Assembly: GCF_005234135.1 (NCBI RefSeq)
Contig: NZ_CP039966.1
Coordinates: 1 to 64,000 of the forward strand
Direction of reading: 5' to 3'
DNA: 64,000 nt
Origin: Pseudorhodobacter turbinis
GTDB lineage: Bacteria > Pseudomonadota > Alphaproteobacteria > Rhodobacterales > Rhodobacteraceae
Each line of letters begins with the position of its first letter. Position 1 is the stretch's first letter. This document shows, piece after piece, positions 44,295-53,005 of the stretch. The position numbers and the translations under genes are program-made. The notes under the pieces were generated by a model, which had not been told where the DNA came from, ran no database searches, and was given only the letters and a program-made list of their open reading frames with translations.

Positions 44295-46168
44295 GCGTGA
44301 TACCTCCGGGGGGTAGAGGGCGTGCTTGGCGCGCGCGGCACGGCCCGCAGTTTGCGCAGCATATTGCCCGCGGCCGCCTGTTTATGCGGGCTGAGGTTGG
44401 TTGCCTGCACGGGGGCCGGTGTGTTGGCCTCCTTGCCCTTGTATTGCCCTTTATATTCGGTGGCCAAAAGCGTTTCGCGGTCATCAAAGGCCTCGACGCG
44501 TCCGGCATTCAGGATCATCAGCTTATTGACCGCAACAAGGACACTTGGCCGATGTGCCATGACGATCACGGTTGATCCGGCGGCGCGCAATGTCCGGATG
44601 GTATGGGTCAGGGCGGCATCACCGTTCCGGTCCAGATTGGCATTGGGTTCATCCAGCACAACCAGACGTGGCATGCCGAAAACAGCCCGCGCCAGCCCCA
44701 GTCGTTGCAACTGCCCACCCGAGAGCATCGGCGGGCTCTGCGGATCGCTCAAACGCGTGGCATAGCCATCCGGGAGTTTAAGGATCATACTGTGAATGCC
44801 CGTCAGCGTCGCGGCCGCGATCACATCGGCATCCTGTGCCTTGGGGTCAAAACGAGCGATATTGTCGCGGATCGTGCCGGGCAACATCTCTAGCATCTGT
44901 GGCAAATAGCCGATCTGGCGGCCAAGTTGTTCGGGGTCCCATTGGTCTAGGGTGGCCCCGTCAAGGCGCACCTCACCGCTGTCGCTGTGCCCTGCCCCGA
45001 CCAAAATCCGCGCCAGCGTGGATTTACCGCTGGCCGAATTTCCGATCACACCCATGGCGTCGCCGGGCGCCAGGGCAAAGGCGATGTCAGAGAGGATTTT
45101 GACCGGATCGGTTCCGGGCTGACTGGGGGCCAGTTTGGTCAAGCCGCTGACCGATATCTTGCCGGTGGGATCGGGCAAGGCAATGCGGGCAGGCTCCGGC
45201 CGCGCGGCATCAAAGGTGGACAGTAGCCGCTTATGCGCCGCACCGGCCCGCCCGATGACCCGCCATTGCCCGATCAGCTGATCCACCGGAGCTAGTGCGC
45301 GCCCCGACAGCACAGAGCTGGCAATGATCATGCCGCCCGACATTTCCCCCCGGATTACCAAAAGCGCGCCAAGGGTCAGGATGGCCGATTGCAGCAACAT
45401 CCGGAAGGCGCGGCTGGTGGCGGCAAGCACCTCAGAGGGGTCACTACCCGCCTGGGCACTGGCCAGCGCCGCGCGGTGCAGCCGTTGCCAATGCGCTGAA
45501 ATACTGGCCTGCATACCCATCGCCTCAATCGCTTCGGCATTGCGGGCGCTGCGATCGATAAAGTTACGTTCGGCACTATCCAGTTCGACGCTTTGGGAAA
45601 TATTCGGACGCATCACGGCACGGTTGACCAGAGCGATCGCCACCCCGACGCCCGCCCCTGCGATGGTCAGCAAGCCCAACCAAGGGTGGATCAAGAACAG
45701 CACTCCCAGAAAGAGCGGTACAAAAAGAACATCCGCCATGGAGGCCACAACCGGCCCCGACAAGAACCCGCGCAACGTATCCAGATCATGCATCACCTGT
45801 GCATCCGAACCCTTGCCCCCGCCGGGCAGGCCTGCACGTAGCCACATGCGAAAGGCAGGGCCACTGAGGTGATTATCAAGCTGCAAAGCGATGCGCGACA
45901 AAACCCGTGTGCGCAGGAAATCATAAAGCCCGAGAAAGGCGAAAAGCACGATCACAATGGCAAAAAGCACAACCAGCGTTGGCACAGACCCACCCGGCAA
46001 GACACGATCATAGACCTGCAACATGTAGATCGAGCCGGTCAGCATCAAAACATTCAGGACCGCACTCAACAGGATCACCCCGCCAAGGGATGTCCGGGCC
46101 GCCGCGATCGCACGCCGGTACGGGTTGTCTGCTATGTGTTGGCTGTCGGGGGCGTTTGCATTGGGCAT
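44291..46168 (-). CDS. PrtD-type ABC exporter (type I secretion)
   Basis: 625 residues from ATG 46168 (AGGAG upstream; an earlier GTG at 46195 is in frame). N-terminal six-helix transmembrane domain, then a nucleotide-binding domain with Walker A GNSASGKST, signature LSGGQLQRLG and Walker B LVVLDEPNANLD. It belongs to the PrtD group, which exports repeat-rich or enzyme-type proteins without a C39 peptidase domain. The probable cargo is the 1372-residue beta-helix protein in the same cluster, since no other long leaderless secreted protein is seen. Confidence 0.92.
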   Translation of the reverse strand: MPNANAPDSQHIADNPYRRAIAAARTSLGGVILLSAVLNVLMLTGSIYMLQVYDRVLPGGSVPTLVVLFAIVIVLFAFLGLYDFLRTRVLSRIALQLDNHLSGPAFRMWLRAGLPGGGKGSDAQVMHDLDTLRGFLSGPVVASMADVLFVPLFLGVLFLIHPWLGLLTIAGAGVGVAIALVNRAVMRPNISQSVELDSAERNFIDRSARNAEAIEAMGMQASISAHWQRLHRAALASAQAGSDPSEVLAATSRAFRMLLQSAILTLGALLVIRGEMSGGMIIASSVLSGRALAPVDQLIGQWRVIGRAGAAHKRLLSTFDAARPEPARIALPDPTGKISVSGLTKLAPSQPGTDPVKILSDIAFALAPGDAMGVIGNSASGKSTLARILVGAGHSDSGEVRLDGATLDQWDPEQLGRQIGYLPQMLEMLPGTIRDNIARFDPKAQDADVIAAATLTGIHSMILKLPDGYATRLSDPQSPPMLSGGQLQRLGLARAVFGMPRLVVLDEPNANLDRNGDAALTHTIRTLRAAGSTVIVMAHRPSVLVAVNKLMILNAGRVEAFDDRETLLATEYKGQYKGKEANTPAPVQATNLSPHKQAAAGNMLRKLRAVPRAPSTPSTPRRYHA

Positions 46169-46302
46169 TGGATTTCCGTCTCCTATTCCGGTCACAGGCT
46201 AAAAAAGCGCTATGACTGGGAGGGGGCAGAAATCGGGCCGAAGTCGGACAGATGTTTAAGATTGTACCACAATGATCCGCACATAGATTAAAGGACGGAC
46301 CC

Positions 46303-47367
46303 CTATTCTGGTTCTTGCGACGGCTTTACCGGCGGGCGAAAGGCAATCTCGGCGGCATCCTTGGACAGGATGCGACGCACATGGGGCGGAGGAGCGGCAT
46401 TCAGGCTGCCGAGCACAATGGTCCAGGCCTCGCGCCCGTATCCCTTAAGCGCGATCTGGATGGCCTTGGCCGCAGAATAGATCAGCGCAACTGGTAGGCT
46501 GGATGTGAAATGCCTGCGCACAAAGCGCAGCCGCGCGCGATGTTTGAAGTAAAGTGAGAACGGCGATGCGGGTCGCCCTAGTGTCGGTGATCCGATTGCG
46601 GTGCCTGCGCGGTGATAGACCAATGCCTGCGGGCAATAGGCCAGGGGCAAATCCCCGCGGCGCAAGGCCCAATCTACCTCTTCATAGTAAAGGAAATAAT
46701 CCTCGGGCATGGGGCCTGCGGTTTCATAGAATGTCCGACTGGCGACGACACTTGCCCCGGTGATGAAATCTATATCAGCGGGGTTGGGATGGGCCGTTTT
46801 GGTGGCCTCACATCCTAGGCCGATATTGCCGGTAACCCCGGTGCGCTTGTTTATTGTGCCCCCATCAATCTGGATGATGTCGGGGGCATCATAATAAAGC
46901 ACCCGCCCGCCCATCAACGAAAACGCCCCCTCATGGCGGGCAAAGGCAAGGGCGGTATCTGCCGGCACGGCGCTGTCAGGGTTGAGTACCCAGAACCGGT
47001 CGATGCCTGAATCTAACGCCAGCTCCGCAAGACCGCAATTCACCCCGGCGGCAAAGCCTGCGTTTATGCCGGTCTCGATCAGGGTAATGCTGTGGCTGTC
47101 CCCTGCGGCCTGGTGACCCGCAGGATGTAACGTCACCGGCTTGGAGGATGCGGTCAGCCCAAAGGGCATGTCAACGGGCGGGCTATAGGGTTGCGTGCCG
47201 GACGCCCAGGCACGGATAAGATCCAGGGTATCATCCGTCGAGGCATTATCGACCACAGCGATCCGCAATGCGACACCCTGTGATGCCAACAGGCTTTCGA
47301 GGCAGTCAAGAATGACATCAGCGGCATTGAAGGTGACGACGACAACGCCAAGTTTTGGCAGGGGCAT
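46303..47367 (-). CDS. GT2 glycosyltransferase (rhamnosyltransferase-like)
   Basis: 354 residues from ATG 47367; the longer frame to 47484 overlaps the polymerase gene. GT-A fold: VVVVTFNAADVILDCLESLL, nucleotide site AVVDNASTDDT, DXD-like region FWVLNPDSAV and acceptor-side EEVDWALRRG. This WbbL-like layout often transfers rhamnose or a deoxy sugar. It lies 19 bases after the Wzy-like gene, so probably one operon. Confidence 0.87.
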   Translation of the reverse strand: MPLPKLGVVVVTFNAADVILDCLESLLASQGVALRIAVVDNASTDDTLDLIRAWASGTQPYSPPVDMPFGLTASSKPVTLHPAGHQAAGDSHSITLIETGINAGFAAGVNCGLAELALDSGIDRFWVLNPDSAVPADTALAFARHEGAFSLMGGRVLYYDAPDIIQIDGGTINKRTGVTGNIGLGCEATKTAHPNPADIDFITGASVVASRTFYETAGPMPEDYFLYYEEVDWALRRGDLPLAYCPQALVYHRAGTAIGSPTLGRPASPFSLYFKHRARLRFVRRHFTSSLPVALIYSAAKAIQIALKGYGREAWTIVLGSLNAAPPPHVRRILSKDAAEIAFRPPVKPSQEPE

Positions 47368-47386
47368 GAAAACTCTCGTATTGGGA

Positions 47387-48787
47387 TTATGCTTGGGAAG
47401 CGGCAGGCCGTTGCGGAAAACGGCTATAGCGAATTCTGCCCACAGGTTCCTTTGGCGGTTCGGCGCGCGCTGCCTTGTCGTCATCCCCGCCAGGGACGGC
47501 TGATATCAGCCAGATACCTGCCCCGAACATGAAAAAGACGAAGGAATAGATATTTGTCCAGACATGCACGGTACTGAGCGTGAATGTAAGCCCTATAAAG
47601 GTAAAGACCCAAGCCCGCCGGATAAGGGTTAGCCGTTCATTCCCCTCGAAATTGCGGCGCATAATGCGCGCGATACCAATAATATAGCCAAAGGCAAGTA
47701 GCAAGAATCCGGGCACCCCGTAGCGCAGGGTTATGACGAGCCAGAAATTATCCACGCTCCCGGACGTCATGTAGGCGGGGCGAACCCATGTACTCATTCC
47801 GATCCCGAAGATAGGGCTGCCAAGAATTCCCTTCTCGACGCTGCCCAGCACGTTTGCCAGCCCCCATTCAAATTGGATCGCCCGTATATAAGCGTTATGT
47901 GGAGAGAAGGTCGCATAGCTCATGAACACTTGCAGTGGCGAGCGGTTGGAAAGCAGATCAACCGTGACATAGGCGAGGGCGAAAAGTCCGACAAGAAGCC
48001 ACCAGCGCTGTTTGTAGGATTTGAATATCAAAGCCCAAACCAGAAGTCCGAATTGCAAGGCAAAAGCCGTTAGCGCCCCGCTTGAAAGCGCTAGAAATCC
48101 TGTTGCTGTGATCAAGAAACTGTACATAAAACGCTTAGAGTCTCTGACTCTTCCCTTCATAGCAACTAGGCTGAGTGAAAAAACCACCGAACAAAACAGC
48201 CCGTAATGGATCGGATGGACGAATGATGCTTGCACCCGATGCAGCCCCATCCGAGTCGGATAGTCAACGTTGGTTACGTATCCTAGCCCCGGAACTTTGT
48301 TCAGGAACTCAATAATAACGGGACGTGAAGTCAGGGTTTCGAACACAGCAAAGGGGATCGTACATAGCACAATAATGATTAGGGCGCGGCACATGCCGAT
48401 GAACGTAGCCTGGTCACGGATATAGGCTCGCCCGATCATATAACCGCCCAGAAATTCAACCCCAACGGATCCTATCTGCTGAATAAACTGACCGGGAGGA
48501 TTGGCCAAGAGCGCGATACCGATCCACAAAACGTGCAGGATGAACAGAATATCTGTAATGATAATTTTGCCATATTTCCCCGACAGCAGATTGATCATCA
48601 AGGGGATGATTATGACAATCAAAAGCAGCCGCAAAGTCGACATGTAGATCGGGCCCAGGTGGAACCCGATCGGAAGGGCAACACCCAGAAGATACAGCAA
48701 GGCCGGCATCGGCAGCCGTTCATGGGCCGTCGATATTTGCGCGCGGCCATTCGCGGGCAATCTGGCGGTATTGTCGTATGTAACCAA
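47387..48787 (-). CDS. Wzy-like polymerase/O-antigen ligase family protein
   Basis: 466 residues with about 11 transmembrane segments and a large periplasmic loop around 280-340 (YATFSPHNAYIRAIQFEWGL) typical of the Wzy_C region. It would join repeat units on the periplasmic side. Possible start TTG 48787 (GAGGA upstream) or ATG 48709. The last 40 residues are a charged cytosolic tail. Wzy and ligases cannot be separated by sequence alone; polymerase is preferred in this EPS context. Confidence 0.82.
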   Translation of the reverse strand: MVTYDNTARLPANGRAQISTAHERLPMPALLYLLGVALPIGFHLGPIYMSTLRLLLIVIIIPLMINLLSGKYGKIIITDILFILHVLWIGIALLANPPGQFIQQIGSVGVEFLGGYMIGRAYIRDQATFIGMCRALIIIVLCTIPFAVFETLTSRPVIIEFLNKVPGLGYVTNVDYPTRMGLHRVQASFVHPIHYGLFCSVVFSLSLVAMKGRVRDSKRFMYSFLITATGFLALSSGALTAFALQFGLLVWALIFKSYKQRWWLLVGLFALAYVTVDLLSNRSPLQVFMSYATFSPHNAYIRAIQFEWGLANVLGSVEKGILGSPIFGIGMSTWVRPAYMTSGSVDNFWLVITLRYGVPGFLLLAFGYIIGIARIMRRNFEGNERLTLIRRAWVFTFIGLTFTLSTVHVWTNIYSFVFFMFGAGIWLISAVPGGDDDKAARAEPPKEPVGRIRYSRFPQRPAASQA

Positions 48788-48933
48788 GGTCTGGTCATCC
48801 TCTTAACGGCACAAGGTCCATGGATGCACCTCCTAGAGCACTTGGACCATAAACGCGACTTTTTTTGGGGCTATACTGCAAAAAAACCGCCAGGGCACGC
48901 CCCCGCCCGTAACGGTCAACCTTTCACACCGGG

Positions 48934-50189
48934 TCAAAAAACCGGTAGCCGCGCCCCCAGATCCGCCCCATCCAGAGGGCCGCCTTTTTGGGGGCGGAAC
49001 GCCTCGGGGCGGGTCGGGTCGTTTAGTACCGAATGATCGAAAACTTGACCATAGAATCCTGACTTGCCGCGTGCGAGATCCTGAACGGGGTAATTCTTCG
49101 TGACCCGCCAGTCGGCCTGGCCCACCTCCCCCGTTATCTTATTGGTGATATTGCGAGTGATCAGGACATTGCGGGATGATTTATTGACCCGGATCTGAGG
49201 GGTCCAAAGGGCGGGGTTTTTCTTTTTGCCCTCGGATCGGCCATTGCGCACAACGGTATTGCGGCGAATGATCAACCCATCCGTTTCCCCCACGGTTATC
49301 CCGTGCAAATGGGCATTGATGATCATGTTATTTTCAATCGTCACATTGCGGTAAAACATTTCCGTGTCCGAACGGCCCGTGTCGACCTCTTCATTGCGCA
49401 TGAAGATAGACTGGGAATAGGCCCCTTTGCCCGAATTCAGAAGGTTGTCACGAATGACGATATCCCGCGATGGCTTGTCCGTTTTATTGGTCCTGAACTG
49501 GATCATATCCGCATGATCTTTGGACTCCAGTGACCGGGAGAAATCATGGATGTGGTTATTTTCGATCAGCACGTTTTCGACCTGAGGGAAATTCATGCCG
49601 TCCATGCGGATAGAGTGAATATTCGTGCCGCGCAGGACCAAGTTCTGGCTCCGGTCGATAACTATACCGCGAAAAATCCGCGGATTTCATTGTCTTCGAA
49701 GGTCAGATCTGATGAAAAGCGTACCGCCATTCCGAAAGCCGTTGGATAGCCGTTACTTGCCTCACCCTCTCCGCGCCATAGATCCCCATCAAAGAAGCTG
49801 TTGCGGATCGTGACGCCCACGCTCAATAATGCCTGAAACGGTCGATAATATATTTTGTCGCCCGTCTGATAGCTGTAATCAAAGATAACGCTATCAATTG
49901 TTACATTCTGCACATCGTGCAGGATCACTTTCGAAAAGCGCGCGGGATTGGCAGGATCGATAGACCGCAGCACAAGGGGCATTCCCGCAGGTTTTTTAAG
50001 GCCGTGGATCGACAAAACACCGTAATCACCGGACTGAAGAGTGATTTCTGTGGTATCAGAGGTATTTGAAAGGGCTTGTTGAAGCTCTGCCCTAGTGGAC
50101 ACATTACGCGTGTCCCCCGCATGTACACCGCCCACGGCGCAGGCAATTGCTATGACCAAGCCCAACACCCATGCCTTGCTGTTATGCAT
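48934..50189 (-). pseudogene. Frameshifted periplasmic beta-helix protein
   Basis: Two adjoining frames encode one about 417-residue protein. The first (50189-49662) has a Sec signal ending GGVHAGD and stops at NEIRGFFAV. Shifting by one base at the T5 run near 49680 restores GIVIDRSQNLVLRGTNIHSI and the rest to 48934. The fold is a parallel beta-helix clearly related to the N-terminus of the 1372-residue protein (AELQQALSNTSD, NGYPTAFGMAV, VLIENNHIHDF). Probably a periplasmic EPS lyase or epimerase, now inactive unless the shift is a sequencing error. Confidence 0.8.
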
Positions 50190-50336
50190 AAACCACTTAC
50201 CTTACGACCGATGTACCCCTAACCTGAATACAGCAAAAGTCTGGCGACGATTAGAAGGATGCAGTCATATGATGGTAACCAGTGCTCTGGTGGTTTTACT
50301 CAATCACCGATCGACCGTTCGCTGGGTTGTTGCCGC

Positions 50337-50670
50337 TTAGCTGTCCATTGCCTTTCTCTGCAAGAATTCCATCGGGGTCATGTTCGCCAAAGCTGAATGC
50401 GGCCTTCGCCAGTTGTAATCCTCTTGCCATTCGTCAAGCGTTTTACGGGCATTCCGCAGTGTGCCGAATAGCGTTTCATTCAAACATTCGTCTGTTACCC
50501 AGCAGGTGATTTCATCGCCGAGAGGACCGCAGCTTACCGTTAAAGCTTTCGATGAAACCGTTCTGTTGGGACTTTCCGGGCGCGATATAATGCCAATCGA
50601 TACCCGTCTTCTGAACCCATTTTAGGATCGCCATGCTGGTGAACTCAGTTCTATTGTCTGAAACTACTCA
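50337..50670 (-). pseudogene. IS3-family OrfB remnant
   Basis: Minus-strand fragments with frame changes: [36 protein letters not shown] (with catalytic Glu), WQEDYNWRRPHSALANMTPM and a final KAMDS-stop. This is the C-terminal part of an OrfB different from the intact element. Dead. Confidence 0.82.
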
Positions 50671-50715
50671 GACCGTGTGGAAACTCTTCCAAGGCAGTAA
50701 CGGAGGTGATCTGAG

Positions 50716-50961
50716 CTACTCTCCATTTGTCGGACAGGCTCTGACGTAAGTTAAGCTACTCTTTTGCACCTGCTGATCTGGGTTGGTTGTTTCAATTCTC
50801 TGCCAATAAACCACAGCAGGTGGTTTGCCGCCAAGAGCAGAATGGGGGCGCTTGTGATCGTAGAACTCGATCCACTTTCGGACAGCCGAACGGTGTGAAT
50901 GCCCTTCTTCTACGAACCCAACTACCAGCAACCGAAGCGCCATAGGATGTGGTCTACCCAT
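50716..50961 (-). pseudogene. Chimeric scrap: IS630 N-terminus fused to IS3 C-terminus
   Basis: The 81-residue frame begins MGRPHPMALRLLVVGFVEEG HSHR, typical of the IS630 transposase start, then switches at about residue 28 to RKWIEFYDHKRPHSALGGKP, a typical IS3 OrfB end. The join is in frame. A fossil of illegitimate recombination between two elements; unlikely to be functional. Confidence 0.75.
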
Positions 50962-50982
50962 CTCGATCCCCCATATCTGTCA

Positions 50983-51192
50983 TTAAGACAGGGAATCAGA
51001 AATTATGCCTCGTGGGAATCCTGAATCGGAAAAACCGAAACATGCTCTAGAGACGTCTTCCTCCGCGCAGTTTAGATCATCCACGCTATCACCATGAAAC
51101 TCCAAACCGTCGCGGATGCCTGCAATCTGACCCGTCAGGATGCCGTCATCATCATCGTATTCGATGCGGGCAGAGTAACCTTTGTAAGTCAT
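50983..51192 (-). pseudogene. Truncated HicB-like antitoxin
   Basis: 69 residues from ATG 51192. MTYKGYSARIEYDDDDGILT followed by GQIAGIRDGLEFHGDSVDDL is the N-terminal HicB domain. After VDDL the usual helix and DNA-binding end are replaced by unrelated sequence. No hicA is present. An orphan fragment next to IS debris. Confidence 0.8.
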
Positions 51193-51212
51193 GGCGTAAC
51201 CCCTACCGGATA

Positions 51213-51590
51213 TCATTGGCCGAATTTTAGGACTTCCAATGCGCCATATATGACGATTGCTGTAAATCCGATGGTGAGGACCTGCGCCACGGCAGGACCT
51301 AGAGGGCCGACAAAAAACATCATCGACACAAGCGTGACGAGCAACCCTAACCCGTAGGCGGTTAGGTATTTGGCAATATCTTCCATGTGCGTTCCGCTGC
51401 TGGAAAAAGTCCAGCGCCTATTCAAAAGATAGCTTCCCATTACGCCTATTGCGTAACACAGTGCAGAGGCAACGATGGGTGCCATCCTTAGCCAGATCAG
51501 AAACAAGAACATCAGATAAAGTGCGCCGTTCATTCCCAGCCCGACTGTCAGATACCGGCTGAATCTTTTTGCGACGGGGGGCATGGTCAT
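51213..51590 (-). CDS. GtrA-family membrane protein
   Basis: 125 residues with four transmembrane segments and the GtrA pattern (FSRYLTVGLGMNGALYLMFL, YLLNRRWTFSSSG). GtrA-like proteins are thought to flip undecaprenyl-linked sugars or assist them across the membrane. It overlaps the upstream GT2 gene by four bases, the usual gtrB-gtrA pairing in reversed order. Confidence 0.88.
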   Translation of the reverse strand: MTMPPVAKRFSRYLTVGLGMNGALYLMFLFLIWLRMAPIVASALCYAIGVMGSYLLNRRWTFSSSGTHMEDIAKYLTAYGLGLLVTLVSMMFFVGPLGPAVAQVLTIGFTAIVIYGALEVLKFGQ

Positions 51591-52612
51591 ACGATCCGCG
51601 TCATGTCCTGCCGGTTTTCTGCAACCCCTGTGGAAGTAGCAGCTCCGCTCCCGTAGAGGGTATGATTTCCACCAAGGGCCTCATACGTGGTTTTATCCAA
51701 CTGAATGCGCGGGCGTTTTTTCACTTCTGTGAAGATCCGACCCATGTAGAACCCATGGACTCCTAGAACGGCGAGGATAACGCCGGCAAGAAACCACACC
51801 GACAGGATAAGGCTGGTCCAGCCGGGCACGGTAAAAGCACCGGTCAGCCAAACCGCAAAGAGCAACACAGAAAGCACCGCGGAAACAGTGCTGATGGTCA
51901 GGCCCAGAAGGATGCTCAGCTTCAGCGGGCGGTCGGAGAAGCGGATAATGATGGCGCCGGCCAACCGGACCAGCTGCTTGATGCTGTAGGAGCTTTCTCC
52001 GGCATGGCGGCCGCAGCGATCCAGCAAGAGTGTGCTGCGGGGAAGGCCGGTCAGCGTGACCATTACGGGCAGGAATACTTCTTGCTCCTGATAGGACAGC
52101 AGGACCCTGACCATGCGGCGGCTATAGAGCCCGAAATTTCCGACGTTGTTGTCTAGCCGGATGCCACCCAGCAGATCGGTTATTTTGTAAAAGGCCCGCG
52201 AGGCAAAGCGCCGAAACCGTGAATCTTTCCAGTTTCCGCGATTAACGACGACTGCGTCGGTCTGTTCAGACATGGCCTGCTCATACAATCTAGGGATAGC
52301 GGATGGCTCATCCTGAAGGTCGCAATCGATGACGGCAATCCAGTCGCCTCTGGTTTCCGCTAGGCCTGCCCATATAGCCAGATGCTGTCCGTGGTTGCGC
52401 GCCAGGCGCACCCCCCGGATGCGCGGGTCTGCGGCAGCTAGGCCCTCAATCGTGCTCCAAGGCTGATCGGGGCCGCAATCGTCTACTAGAACCAGCTCCC
52501 ATGACAGACCCGCTGCATCAAGTGCCCGTCCCACTTCTGCTGCTAGACTTGTCAGGCAGTCCCGACAGCCATAGACGGGCGATACAATGCTGATCGTAGG
52601 AAATTGACTCAT
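51587..52612 (-). CDS. GtrB/DPM-type GT2 glycosyltransferase
   Basis: 341 residues. GT-A domain (ISIVSPVYGCRDCLTSLAAE, VDDCGPDQPW, VIDCDLQDEP with the DXD-type motif), then two C-terminal transmembrane segments (about 230-295). Polyprenyl-phosphate glycosyltransferase that makes undecaprenyl-P-sugar for side-chain addition in the periplasm. Works with the GtrA-like neighbour. A GT-C enzyme for the third step may be the 566-residue membrane protein encoded divergently. Confidence 0.88.
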   Translation of the reverse strand: MSQFPTISIVSPVYGCRDCLTSLAAEVGRALDAAGLSWELVLVDDCGPDQPWSTIEGLAAADPRIRGVRLARNHGQHLAIWAGLAETRGDWIAVIDCDLQDEPSAIPRLYEQAMSEQTDAVVVNRGNWKDSRFRRFASRAFYKITDLLGGIRLDNNVGNFGLYSRRMVRVLLSYQEQEVFLPVMVTLTGLPRSTLLLDRCGRHAGESSYSIKQLVRLAGAIIIRFSDRPLKLSILLGLTISTVSAVLSVLLFAVWLTGAFTVPGWTSLILSVWFLAGVILAVLGVHGFYMGRIFTEVKKRPRIQLDKTTYEALGGNHTLYGSGAATSTGVAENRQDMTRIV

Positions 52613-52748
52613 TTCAAGTCCTTGGTAAAGATGTGGCTGGTCAAAACCATATGCACTAAAGTAGTTCGTAAAAACAGTAAATTCAGGGCGGTCATGCGAC
52701 TTCAGGCTTTTTCATGGAAAAATCTTAGGTTTAAGTTGCAGATGTTAC

Positions 52749-52771
52749 GATGGTTAATCGAATTAACCATC
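52749..52771. promoter_or_regulatory. Palindrome in divergent intergenic region
   Basis: GATGGTTAAT CGA ATTAACCATC is a perfect 10-bp inverted repeat with a 3-base spacer. It sits in the 393-base gap between the GtrB-like gene (-) and the membrane-protein operon (+). Size and symmetry fit a dimeric repressor operator. The rest of the gap shows no gene. Confidence 0.55.
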
Positions 52772-53005
52772 TTAGAAGAGAGGGACGTGATGTGATCTTG
52801 GCAGAAGATCTGAGCGGCAGCAGTCAGTGGGCGATCGACGCCCTTCTGATTGGTTGGCGTGAGCACAAACGGCTTGCTGCGCCAGTTCATGCCCAAAGGC
52901 ATAAACCTCAGCGAGACCAACCAAACCTGACTCAACGAGGCCGTTGAACATGCAAATTAAATTTGCCCGACCAAAGAGCGAAATAGATTTTAAAAAGGTA
53001 AAACA

